Shown piece after piece: positions 1-7,200 of a stretch of 26,813 nucleotides of DNA (position 1 is the stretch's first letter; the number at the start of each line of letters is the position of its first letter). The notes beneath the pieces are model-generated. The model was not told where the DNA came from and did no database searches. It saw only the letters and a list, made by a program, of their open reading frames with translations. The translations under genes and the position numbers were made by a program. The stretch is taken from positions 1 to 26,813 of the IMG/VR virus record IMGVR_UViG_3300020055_000128. The stretch is one strand, 5' to 3'. This DNA is from a virus.

Positions 1-392
1 AAGGCTCTTACTTCCAGACCTACAGCGTCCTTGATCGCAGTGCTGATGCTATAGCCAATGACTTAGCTAACGCTAAAGCTAACAAACGCGCACAGCGTAA
101 CCAGAGACTGACAGAAACTGACTGGGCTATCCTGCCTGACTCACCACTGAGCGATGCAGACAAGACTATCTATCAGAACTACCGTACTGCACTGCGCGAC
201 GTACCGGCACAGGATGGTTTTCCTGACAATGCGTTACCAGAAGGCCCAGATCAACAGCCTTACGCCTCTTGGACATACAATAGCACCAGTTTTGTATGGG
301 AAGCCCCGATAGCCAAGCCGGACGGGGAGCACACTTGGGACGAAGATGCGTACCAAGAAGATAATACTCAGGGATGGGTATCCATAGGATGA
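1..392 (+). CDS. Phage tail-fibre assembly chaperone, 3' part (Phage_tail_APC-like)
   Basis: The open frame begins at base 3 and runs to TGA at 390-392, giving about 129 residues with no start, so the 5' part lies outside the window. The stretch RNQRLTETDWAILPDSPLSD followed by YRTALRDVPAQDGFP matches the pattern recalled for phage tail assembly chaperones (PF16778 type). A Trp-rich tail follows, with WDEDAYQ and GWVSIG. These proteins help fold or assemble tail fibres and usually sit beside a fibre gene, so a fibre gene probably lies just upstream. The lysis cassette follows directly. Family assignment is by motif memory. Confidence 0.7.
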   Translation, partial: GSYFQTYSVLDRSADAIANDLANAKANKRAQRNQRLTETDWAILPDSPLSDADKTIYQNYRTALRDVPAQDGFPDNALPEGPDQQPYASWTYNSTSFVWEAPIAKPDGEHTWDEDAYQEDNTQGWVSIG

Positions 393-398
393 TCCTAA

Positions 399-893
399 AT
401 GATAGAAGTTGTAGCCGCTCTGAGTGCGGCAAACTCAGCGTTCAATGCGCTAAAAGCTGGGATACAGAAAGGTCAAGAAATACAGGATATGGCAGGTACC
501 CTGTCTAAGTTTTTTGAAGCCAATGACCAGATTAGCGAAGCAAACATCGAGAATGAGGAGACATCCACTACAGCCAAACTTATTGTTGGAAAAAGTATTG
601 ATGAGCAAGCCCTTGAGATTGCCCTTGCGAAGCGAAAAGCAGCTCAGATGGAAAAAGACCTTAGAGAGTTGCTTATATATACCGGCGAAGGTGATACGTA
701 CCGAGAAATGCTTAAACAACGTCGGAGGCTTAGGCAAAAGAGACTAGAGCAAGCTAGGGCCGCAGCAAAGCGTAAAAGTGATATTATTGATATTGTAGTA
801 GCTATAGTGGGCCTAAGCGTAGTAGTTGGGGCTTGTATTTTTATGATAAGTTTAATGGCGGAAGTAAGCGCTAAACCAAATTTTTATTTATAG
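399..893 (+). CDS. Conserved phage membrane protein with coiled coil and C-terminal anchor
   Basis: This protein has 164 residues. The N-terminal 35 residues form an Ala-rich amphipathic stretch (MIEVVAALSAANSAFNALKA). Residues about 65-125 are charged and predicted coiled coil, rich in Lys, Arg and Glu. Residues about 128-154 form one hydrophobic helix (IVVAIVGLSVVVGACIFMIS), followed by a short tail. Starting 6 bases after the chaperone stop and leading into two more small membrane proteins, a holin and a lysozyme, it is probably part of the lysis cassette. A spanin-like or holin-accessory role is possible, but no family is recognised. Confidence 0.75.
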   Translation: MIEVVAALSAANSAFNALKAGIQKGQEIQDMAGTLSKFFEANDQISEANIENEETSTTAKLIVGKSIDEQALEIALAKRKAAQMEKDLRELLIYTGEGDTYREMLKQRRRLRQKRLEQARAAAKRKSDIIDIVVAIVGLSVVVGACIFMISLMAEVSAKPNFYL

Positions 894-902
894 GAACACG
901 TC

Positions 903-1148
903 ATGGCAACCCAGAAAGAACCAGCCAAAAAAGTAGCTAAAAAGAAAGTGGCTAAAAAGAAAGTGGCTAGGAAATCATCTCCAAATCAGAGAATGGACGT
1001 ACATGAAGCGGAGTGTGCGCTAAGATACAAGCGCATCGAAGAACTACTGGGTGAAAGTAACGATAAGTTTAACAAGCTCGAAAAGATAGTTTGGGGTGTA
1101 TACCCTTTTGTAATTTTATTGTATGCAGTTGAAAAATTTGGCGGATAG
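903..1148 (+). CDS. Small Lys-rich membrane protein of the lysis cassette
   Basis: This protein has 81 residues, and an AGGA sequence lies upstream of its ATG. Residues 8-25 are almost entirely Lys, Val and Ala (AKKVAKKKVAKKKVARK), encoded by a 15-bp tandem repeat. A charged helix follows at about residues 33-60, then one hydrophobic helix near the C terminus (VWGVYPFVILLYAVEKF). The very basic soluble N terminus would be expected on the cytoplasmic side. The position between two other membrane proteins suggests a lysis accessory or antiholin-like function, but nothing in the sequence proves it. Function unknown. Confidence 0.7.
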   Translation: MATQKEPAKKVAKKKVAKKKVARKSSPNQRMDVHEAECALRYKRIEELLGESNDKFNKLEKIVWGVYPFVILLYAVEKFGG

Positions 1149-1157
1149 GAGAAAAAC

Positions 1158-1280
1158 ATGAGTATATTCAAGAAGATAGGTTCACCTTGCTGGAAGTTAG
1201 TACAGAATTGCACCCATGAGCAACTGGGTATGATCGTCAGCGGTATTGTATTGGTCATGGTCGTACTGGCTGTCCTATGA
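1158..1280 (+). CDS. 40-residue single-span membrane protein of the lysis cassette
   Basis: This short ORF has a good AGGAG site 9 bases before its ATG and ends in TGA at 1278-1280, overlapping the ATG of the next gene as ATGA. The protein begins MSIFKKIGSPCWKLVQ and ends in one hydrophobic helix (MIVSGIVLVMVVLAVL). The fit between its neighbours, the strong ribosome site and the coupled stop/start all support a real gene. It is small enough to be a holin partner or pinholin-like protein, which is inference only. Confidence 0.7.
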   Translation: MSIFKKIGSPCWKLVQNCTHEQLGMIVSGIVLVMVVLAVL

Positions 1281-1753
1281 AGTTTGGCAAACTAAAAAGT
1301 CTGGTTGGTGCTATTGCCCCAACAATCGGCGCTAGTCTAGGTGGGCCGTTAGGCGGTACAGCCGGGAAGGTTATTGCTGATGTCCTAGGATGTGAGCCGA
1401 CACCAGAGCAGATCGGTAAAGCAATGCAGTCGGCTACCCCCGAACAGCTTGCAGAAATCAAGAAAGCCGAGATTGCCTACAAAGAACGTATGGCAGAGCT
1501 AGAAGTAGATGTATTTGAACTAGAAAACCAAGACAGACAGGATGCTCGTTCAAGGTTTGCATCGGATTACACAAGCCGAATACTAGCCATAGCAATGACG
1601 TTTGGCTTTTTGATGTACATTTACATTGTAACCATAGACCCGGAAGGGCACCCAATGGAGCTAGTAAACTTAATTCTAGGTTATCTAGCAGCTCAGATAA
1701 GCCAGATTAGCAGCTTCTATTGGGGCGGGAGTCACGAGCCTAAAGATGACTAA
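1277..1753 (+). CDS. Holin, three-helix GTA type
   Basis: This protein has 158 residues. The N terminus (ASLGGPLGGTAGKVIADVLG) is the Gly-rich first segment recalled from 'holin of 3TMs, for gene-transfer release' (PF11351). A charged helix then ends in ENQDRQDARSRFASDYTSR, the conserved DR-x-SAR-like element. Two hydrophobic helices follow at about 100-120 and 127-147, and the tail is hydrophilic. Members are thought to form membrane lesions that release endolysin from the cytoplasm. There is no convincing ribosome site of its own; its ATG overlaps the stop of the upstream 40-residue gene, so translation is probably coupled. The lysozyme overlaps its 3' end by 8 bases. Confidence 0.8.
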   Translation: MKFGKLKSLVGAIAPTIGASLGGPLGGTAGKVIADVLGCEPTPEQIGKAMQSATPEQLAEIKKAEIAYKERMAELEVDVFELENQDRQDARSRFASDYTSRILAIAMTFGFLMYIYIVTIDPEGHPMELVNLILGYLAAQISQISSFYWGGSHEPKDD

Positions 1754-2183
1754 ACTACTTGAAATGCTAAAGAGGCACGAGGGGGTAGAGAAACACGTTT
1801 ACCTAGATACTGAGGGTCTTGAGACTATTGGCGTAGGTAGAAACATTTCAAAAACAGGTTTGGGTTTATCTGATGATGAGGTAAACTACCTGTTACAGAA
1901 CGATATTTCCCGCGTAATCAACGAGTTAAGCGGTGCATTTCCTTGGTTTTCTGGGTTAAATGAAGCCCGCAAAGATGCCATGATTTCGTTAGGATTCAAC
2001 CTAGGTTTACCAAGGTTGCTCAAGTTTAAAAACGCTTTAGAATCAATGAGTTCTGGCGATTTTGAAGAGGCTGCTGAACATTTCTTGGACAGTAGATGGG
2101 CAACGCAAGTGAAGGGTAGGGCTATTGAATTGACTGACATGATTAGGTCTGGGGAATATGCCGGTACAAAAAATCCAGTTTAA
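1746..2183 (+). CDS. Endolysin, T4-type lysozyme (GH24 muramidase)
   Basis: This 145-residue protein hydrolyses the MurNAc-GlcNAc bond of peptidoglycan. The T4 lysozyme catalytic triad is in place: Glu12 (in RHEGVEK), Asp21 (YLDTEGL) and Thr27 (ETIGVG). The C-terminal lobe shows ARKDAMISLGFNLG and SRWATQVKGRA, equivalent to the T4 helices. No signal peptide is visible, so release depends on a holin; the adjacent gene supplies one. The 3' end overlaps the next gene by 26 bases in another frame. Length is close to T4 lysozyme (164 residues), so it appears intact. Confidence 0.92.
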   Translation: MTKLLEMLKRHEGVEKHVYLDTEGLETIGVGRNISKTGLGLSDDEVNYLLQNDISRVINELSGAFPWFSGLNEARKDAMISLGFNLGLPRLLKFKNALESMSSGDFEEAAEHFLDSRWATQVKGRAIELTDMIRSGEYAGTKNPV

Positions 2184-4056
2184 GCCCGGAGTTGACCGGG
2201 AAACTACCCGATACAATGCCGAAGGTACATGGTATGAGACGGACAAAGTCCGTTTTCGTCGTGGTATGCCCCAAAAGATAGGTGGTTGGGAGCGTATCTC
2301 TACAAGTACGTTTCTGGGTGTATGCCGTTCTCTGTTTAACTGGGCTACGCTAAGTGGTCAAAACTTAATATCCGTCGGTACTAACATCAAATACTACATA
2401 GAGCGTGGTGGTGCTTACTACGACTCTACCCCCTACCGAGACATTACCGCTGCTGGCGATGCTACATTTGCTGCCGTCAATGGGGATGCAACCATTACGG
2501 TTACTGAAGTAGACCACGCCGCAAATGCAGGGGATTATGTAACTTTTTCTGGTGCTGTATCTCTGGGCGGTAATATTACCGCAGATGTCTTAAACCAAAA
2601 CTACATTGTAGCTACTGTAGTAGACGCAAATAACTTTACTATTGAGGCCGTCGACACCTCTGGTGCAACGGTACTGGCTAACGCTTCAGACACCGGCAAC
2701 GGTGGCTCTTCTGTTGTTGCCTCATACGAAATCTACCCCGGAGCCGAATATGCCGTACCATTTACGGGTTGGGGTGCCGGTACATGGGGTTCCAGCACTT
2801 GGGGTACTGGCGGAACTACTAACACGACTATACGGCTATGGAGCCAAGCTAATTTTGGCGAAGACCTGATTCTGGCTGATCGTGGAGGTAATGTTTACAC
2901 TTGGGATGCCAGCACTGGGGCGGTTACAGGCAATAGAGCCACGATCTTATCTGATGTTGTAGGGGCGGATGCAAGTACACCTACGATAGTTAATTACGTT
3001 ACTGTATCTGACATATACCGTTTTGTTATCTGTTTTGGATGCAATGACTATGGTAGTTCTATCTTAGACCCAATGCTTTTACGGTGGTCAGACCAAGAGG
3101 ACTCGCTTACTTGGGCACCTTCAGCTACTAATCAAGCCGGTAGTCTACGCCTTTCCAATGGTAGTGAAATTATTACAGCCCTACAGTCTAGGCAAGAGTT
3201 ACTTATATGGACAGATGCAGCTTTGTACAGTATGCAGTATCTGGGTGCCCCAGAGGTGTGGGGGGCTAATTTGCTAGGTAGTAACACGACTATAGCTAGC
3301 CAAAACGCTGCTGTTTATGCTAATGACGTTGCCTACTGGATGGGCACAGACAAGTTCTATATGTACGACGGTATAATCAAGACCCTACCTTGCTCTATCC
3401 GTAGCTACATTTTTGACGACTTTAACCAACAGCAGAGAGATCAGGTTATTTCTGGTACTAATGAGCGATTTACTGAAATATGGTGGTTCTACTGCTCTTC
3501 CGGCTCAACTACGGTAGATAAATACGTCATATATAACTATGGTGAAAACGCTTGGTCTTATGGAAGTCTAGCTAGAACTGCTTGGCTTGACTCTGATTTA
3601 CGTGACCTACCCCTTGCCGCAACATATAGTAACAATCTTGTAAAACATGAAACTGGCTACGATGACAAGGAAACCGGCACGGTAAACCCAATTACAGCTA
3701 CGTTAGTATCAGCAGAGTTTGATTTAGATGACGGCGACAGGGCTATGTTTATATCTCGTGTCCTACCTGACGTTACTTTTGAGGGGTCTACTACGTCTTC
3801 ACCAGCAGTAACTATGACCATATCACCCCTGACTAACTCAGGTTCTGGGTATAAATCACCGCTTTCCGAAGGTGGAAACAGTGCAGCTACTGTAACGCGT
3901 ACAGCTACTGTGCCTATTGAAAAGTTTACAGGGCAGGCTTATGTGCGTCTCAGAGGCCGTCAGATGGCTTTTAAGGTTGAGTCTACGGCAGAAGGGGTAG
4001 CGTGGAAACTAGGTGCTACACGCTTCGATATGCGTCCTGATGGCAGGAGAGGCTAA
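2158..4056 (+). CDS. Packaged-DNA stabilisation / tail-hub protein, P22 gp10-like
   Basis: This protein has 632 residues. The N terminus (MPVQKIQFKPGVDRE, then YNAEGTWYETDKVRFRRG) and the C-terminal strand set ending in ATRFDMRPDGRRG resemble the P22 gp10-type beta-propeller proteins that close the portal after DNA packaging. In between lie beta-rich repeats, a Gly/Trp segment (WGAGTWGSSTWGTGG) and an insertion at about residues 95-195 (DATITVTEVDHAANAGDYVT) that looks like an added beta domain. The ATG lies 26 bases inside the lysozyme gene behind GGGGAA, and the stop shares one base with the start of the next gene. It is surely a virion protein; the gp10 assignment is less certain. Confidence 0.6.
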   Translation: MPVQKIQFKPGVDRETTRYNAEGTWYETDKVRFRRGMPQKIGGWERISTSTFLGVCRSLFNWATLSGQNLISVGTNIKYYIERGGAYYDSTPYRDITAAGDATFAAVNGDATITVTEVDHAANAGDYVTFSGAVSLGGNITADVLNQNYIVATVVDANNFTIEAVDTSGATVLANASDTGNGGSSVVASYEIYPGAEYAVPFTGWGAGTWGSSTWGTGGTTNTTIRLWSQANFGEDLILADRGGNVYTWDASTGAVTGNRATILSDVVGADASTPTIVNYVTVSDIYRFVICFGCNDYGSSILDPMLLRWSDQEDSLTWAPSATNQAGSLRLSNGSEIITALQSRQELLIWTDAALYSMQYLGAPEVWGANLLGSNTTIASQNAAVYANDVAYWMGTDKFYMYDGIIKTLPCSIRSYIFDDFNQQQRDQVISGTNERFTEIWWFYCSSGSTTVDKYVIYNYGENAWSYGSLARTAWLDSDLRDLPLAATYSNNLVKHETGYDDKETGTVNPITATLVSAEFDLDDGDRAMFISRVLPDVTFEGSTTSSPAVTMTISPLTNSGSGYKSPLSEGGNSAATVTRTATVPIEKFTGQAYVRLRGRQMAFKVESTAEGVAWKLGATRFDMRPDGRRG

Positions 4057-4706
4057 TGAGTGAAGCCTTAATTAACAGAACTCCGCCCCCAGCCCTACCA
4101 ATACCGGGCGATAACATAGATAAGCGGTATATAGACTCACAGAATAACGTGCTTAGGTTGTATTTTGGGAATATATCTAACGCGGTAAATAACGTCACAG
4201 GGCACTTGGGTGGTAGGTTTTTAGATATATCTAACGCGCTTTTCTACTCTACTGTAGACCAAACCGCAGCTGCCATAAACACAGGCTACACAGTTCAATT
4301 TGAGAATACTTATTTAAATCATGGTGTTACAATAAACGGCGGGTCTAGCTCACAGATAACCGTAGAATACTCAGGTATATATAATTTCCAGTTTACTGGG
4401 TCTGTGTATAGTGTCTCTGCGTCGCCTAAGAATGTGTACTTGTGGATTAGGCGTAACGGTACTGATATTGGATACTCCACTAAGCAGTACGTATTGTCCG
4501 GCTCTGGGGACGCCGTCCCGGTAACGTGGAACTTTAATATAGATATGACCGCAGGACAGTATTTGGAGATGGTATGGGCTACTTCCGATACGACAGCCAT
4601 TCTTGAAGCCGCCGCGCCGTCTAGCCCCCACCCCGGTATACCGTCTGCTGTTATGGCGGTTAGTCTAGTATCAGCGTTGCCTGACACGCTGCCCACTCCT
4701 CCATAG
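4056..4706 (+). CDS. Virion protein with C1q/TNF-like jelly-roll region
   Basis: This protein has 216 residues behind a strong AGGAG site. A Pro-rich N terminus (INRTPPPALPIPGDNIDKRY) leads to a helix with two ISNA motifs, then a beta-rich region from about residue 65. The pattern DQTAAAINTGYTVQF, SGIYNFQFTGSV, YLWIRRNGTDI and AGQYLEMVW is what I recall of C1q-like trimeric jelly rolls in marine phage structural proteins. Such domains often form trimers that bind surface ligands, so a decoration or receptor-binding role is plausible. It sits between the gp10-like gene and the internal-protein block. The Pro-rich tail (PDTLPTPP) is unexplained. Confidence 0.6.
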   Translation: MSEALINRTPPPALPIPGDNIDKRYIDSQNNVLRLYFGNISNAVNNVTGHLGGRFLDISNALFYSTVDQTAAAINTGYTVQFENTYLNHGVTINGGSSSQITVEYSGIYNFQFTGSVYSVSASPKNVYLWIRRNGTDIGYSTKQYVLSGSGDAVPVTWNFNIDMTAGQYLEMVWATSDTTAILEAAAPSSPHPGIPSAVMAVSLVSALPDTLPTPP

Positions 4707-4714
4707 GTGATGTT

Positions 4715-5983
4715 ATGAAGAAATTTAATGCAGGCGGCGCACCTCAATACACAATGGATGTGACTTACGATCCTAGCCCTTCTGGGGGATTTTCTCGTTT
4801 AGATCGTAGGTCGGATGTATACGCTGGAAGCCCCGGTACTCTTAGTGTGGGTGAAATGGAGCAAGAAGCTAACTTACGTGCAGATATATTAGCAGAGTTA
4901 AGTGAACCATTACTTACCCCAGAAGAAAAAGCACGACGCGAAGCTGCCGCTAAAGCAGAACAAGAGCAGAATTTATTAGAAGAAATAGCTAATGCTCAAG
5001 CTGATTTAGAGAGGACGTACGCAACAAAGCCAGAAACAGGTAGCTTAGACGATTATTTTGACCGTGTAGGTAAACAAAGAGATTACCTTAGGAGTTTAAC
5101 CCAGAGAGCTAGAGACGCTGGTTTAAAAGTACCGGGCACTGGGTTTTTTGACTCCGTAGGTCAGGTGTTAAGCAGAGCTTCTGATTATACGGGTATACCC
5201 CTTCCTGACCTTGTAACCGGTGGCCCCGGTGGACTTACTGGTGTTTGGGGTACGCCATCAGGAACACCTGTAGGCACTAAAGCAGTACCGAGAACTGCTG
5301 GGTCTACTTATAGCGGTGGCCCTATGAGAGCGGGTGTACTTACTGGTATTCCTGCTATAGACATACTTTTAAGTAAAAGCTCCCAAGAAGGTGGGTTTTT
5401 TGAAATACCCGACATAGAAGATATTGGTGAAATACTTAGGGGTGGTGGTGCCCCAGCCCCCGGAACACAAACTTTTACCGGTGACACAACCGGTAACGAC
5501 AAAAAAACTAAATTTGGCGTAGACGGTAAAACACCTATTGATGACAGTAAAACACCTACTGATGACAGTAAAACACCTACTGATGACGACGCTAAAACAC
5601 CTATTGATGATAAAACACCTACTGGTGGTGGCGATAAAACTCCGACCCCTCCCGGTGGCAACCTAAATGAAACCCCTACCGGTGGCAGTGACGAGACTCC
5701 TGCCGATGACGAAACTCCTGCTGGTGAAGGTGCTGGTGGTGCTGGTTACGGGCAAGGTATTGGGGTAACTACAGGTGCGCCGGGGCCGACTGTAGATATA
5801 GACTACTTATACGATATAGCAGGAAGTAGTATATTCAATCCTGCTATGGGTAAAACTGAAGAGAAAGACGAAGAAAAGAACAAACGTGGCCCCTACGTTT
5901 ACGCGAATATGGGTGGTATGATACGGAATAACTACGACTTGACAGACGAAATATTGCGTTTGTTGCGGAGAAGACATGGGTAA
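4715..5983 (+). CDS. Repeat-bearing phage virion-associated protein, function unknown
   Basis: This protein has 422 residues. It opens with MKKFNAGG, close to the MKKYQTGG start of a gene 2.5 kb downstream. Residues about 55-130 are acidic helix with coiled-coil character. Residues about 265-345 are a low-complexity tract built on TPxDD and TPxGG units, partly encoded by near-perfect 21-bp repeats. The C terminus reads VYANMGGMIRNNYDLTDE, then LRLLRRRHG. The 3' end overlaps the next ATG by 8 bases. No enzymatic motif is seen. Position and shared motifs suggest a virion or assembly protein; the repeat tract could be a flexible linker. Confidence 0.65.
   Translation: MKKFNAGGAPQYTMDVTYDPSPSGGFSRLDRRSDVYAGSPGTLSVGEMEQEANLRADILAELSEPLLTPEEKARREAAAKAEQEQNLLEEIANAQADLERTYATKPETGSLDDYFDRVGKQRDYLRSLTQRARDAGLKVPGTGFFDSVGQVLSRASDYTGIPLPDLVTGGPGGLTGVWGTPSGTPVGTKAVPRTAGSTYSGGPMRAGVLTGIPAIDILLSKSSQEGGFFEIPDIEDIGEILRGGGAPAPGTQTFTGDTTGNDKKTKFGVDGKTPIDDSKTPTDDSKTPTDDDAKTPIDDKTPTGGGDKTPTPPGGNLNETPTGGSDETPADDETPAGEGAGGAGYGQGIGVTTGAPGPTVDIDYLYDIAGSSIFNPAMGKTEEKDEEKNKRGPYVYANMGGMIRNNYDLTDEILRLLRRRHG
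5526..5645 (+). repeat. 21-bp tandem repeat coding for TPxDD units
   Basis: Three consecutive 21-bp units begin at 5526, 5547 and 5568, with core AAAACACCTANTGATGAC. Degenerate units follow to about 5645. Each full unit adds seven residues (K-T-P-x-D-D-S). The period is a multiple of three, so copy-number change would preserve the reading frame. The last copies shift from DD to GG units. Confidence 0.85.
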
Positions 5984-7193
5984 TTTTGAAAAAGGATTAG
6001 CGGTACTCGGAGGTGCACTTGCTGGTGCGTTTGGTGGTGGCTCTGATAATAAAGGCTCTCAAGGATATACCGGTGGTATACCTGAACTAACGGCTCAAAG
6101 AGAGCAAGTTCCCGGTGCATTTGACCCTACAGGCAGGCGTCCCGGCGAAGCGGGTAGACGTTATTTTACCGATGTGCAGTACACCCCGAAAACAAACGCC
6201 GAAGGTATCCAGACTGTTATGGGTGGAGATTATCTTGCCCAATTAAACGCTAATGCACTTGCTAGGCAACAACAGCAACAAGAGCAAGGTTTAGGCTTAC
6301 TATCTTTATTTACTGGCGTAGGTGTAGATGAATTACCCGACTACTTTAAAAACCGTGGTATCACCAAAACCATAAGTGATCCGCAAACACCACAGACACC
6401 TACAGGCCCAACAGACGCAGAAATAAGTACAGCCGTAAAGGGTATAAAAGAGCAGTACGGTATGACCCCTGCTGGATACGAACGCATGATAAAGGCCATG
6501 ACAAACTATGGTGTGTCCCCAGATAGACTTGCAGGGATTATTGGTGTTCCAGTAGATACAATTCGTGGATACGTAAACGATTACTACAACAAAACTGGTG
6601 TGTTTGCGCCTACACCAAAATTACCAGAACTAGATGTAGAACCCCCAATAATATCTGACCCGGTGGAAGCCTTTGAGGATAAGCCGGTAGATGATTTTAG
6701 TTCGCTCCCAGATGTAAAAGAGCCTCAAGTATCAGACGCGCAGATACGAAAAGCAGTAGAAACAGTGCAAGCGGGTACTGGTACAAATCAAGAAAAGTAC
6801 GAACGCGTTATCAAAGCTATGGTAAATAACAACATATCTCCAGAGCGTGTATCGGAAGTTATGGGTATACCACTAAGCAACGTACAACGCGTTTATGATA
6901 AGTATAAAAACTTTGCTGGTGGTGGCCTTGCATCGCTGGGTAAAGGTTATTATCTGGGTGGCTCTACTGACGGTATGGCGGACAAAGTACCGGCAACTAT
7001 TGACGGTGCGGAACCGGCTCGGCTTAGTGATGGCGAGTTTGTAGTACCGGCTGATGTAGTAAGTCACTTAGGTAACGGTAATTCAGATGCCGGAGCCAAA
7101 CAGCTGTATTCTATGATGGACAGAGTCCGCAAAGCCCGTACAGGGACAACCAAACAGGGTACTGAAATAAACCCACGTAAATACTTAGGGTAA
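5976..7193 (+). CDS. Phage virion protein with duplicated helical domain and conserved C-terminal module
   Basis: This protein has 405 residues. It starts at an ATG behind GGAGAAG inside the previous gene. The N terminus is Gly/Ala-rich (LAVLGGALAGAFGGG), and a Gln-rich helix lies at about 92-105. Two 60-residue helical repeats occupy residues 146-205 and 253-312, joined by an acidic Pro-rich linker. They align without gaps at about 35% identity by hand count and share YER-x-IKAM. The C terminus carries FAGGGLASLGKGYYLGG, PATIDGAEPARLSDGEFVVP and LGNGNSDAGAKQLYSMMDRV, a module I recall from many uncultured marine phage proteins of unknown function. It is probably virion-associated. Confidence 0.65.
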   Translation: MGNFEKGLAVLGGALAGAFGGGSDNKGSQGYTGGIPELTAQREQVPGAFDPTGRRPGEAGRRYFTDVQYTPKTNAEGIQTVMGGDYLAQLNANALARQQQQQEQGLGLLSLFTGVGVDELPDYFKNRGITKTISDPQTPQTPTGPTDAEISTAVKGIKEQYGMTPAGYERMIKAMTNYGVSPDRLAGIIGVPVDTIRGYVNDYYNKTGVFAPTPKLPELDVEPPIISDPVEAFEDKPVDDFSSLPDVKEPQVSDAQIRKAVETVQAGTGTNQEKYERVIKAMVNNNISPERVSEVMGIPLSNVQRVYDKYKNFAGGGLASLGKGYYLGGSTDGMADKVPATIDGAEPARLSDGEFVVPADVVSHLGNGNSDAGAKQLYSMMDRVRKARTGTTKQGTEINPRKYLG

Positions 7194-7200
7194 GGTTGAC

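Noticed and set aside
4056-4706. Diversity-generating retroelement target in the C1q-like gene
   Set aside because: No reverse transcriptase and no near-identical template repeat with adenine-directed changes is visible in the window; only a 14-bp exact repeat exists.
4319-4747. 142-residue open frame on the - strand
   Set aside because: It is opposite the C1q-like gene, which has a strong ribosome site and a coherent beta pattern; no support for the reverse frame.
5526-5645. CRISPR-like array
   Set aside because: The repeats are 21-bp head-to-tail coding units without spacers, inside an open reading frame.
5308-5661. 117-residue open frame on the - strand, rich in GVLSS repeats
   Set aside because: It is the mirror of the repeat tract in the + strand gene and has no ribosome site; the repeat period keeps both strands open.
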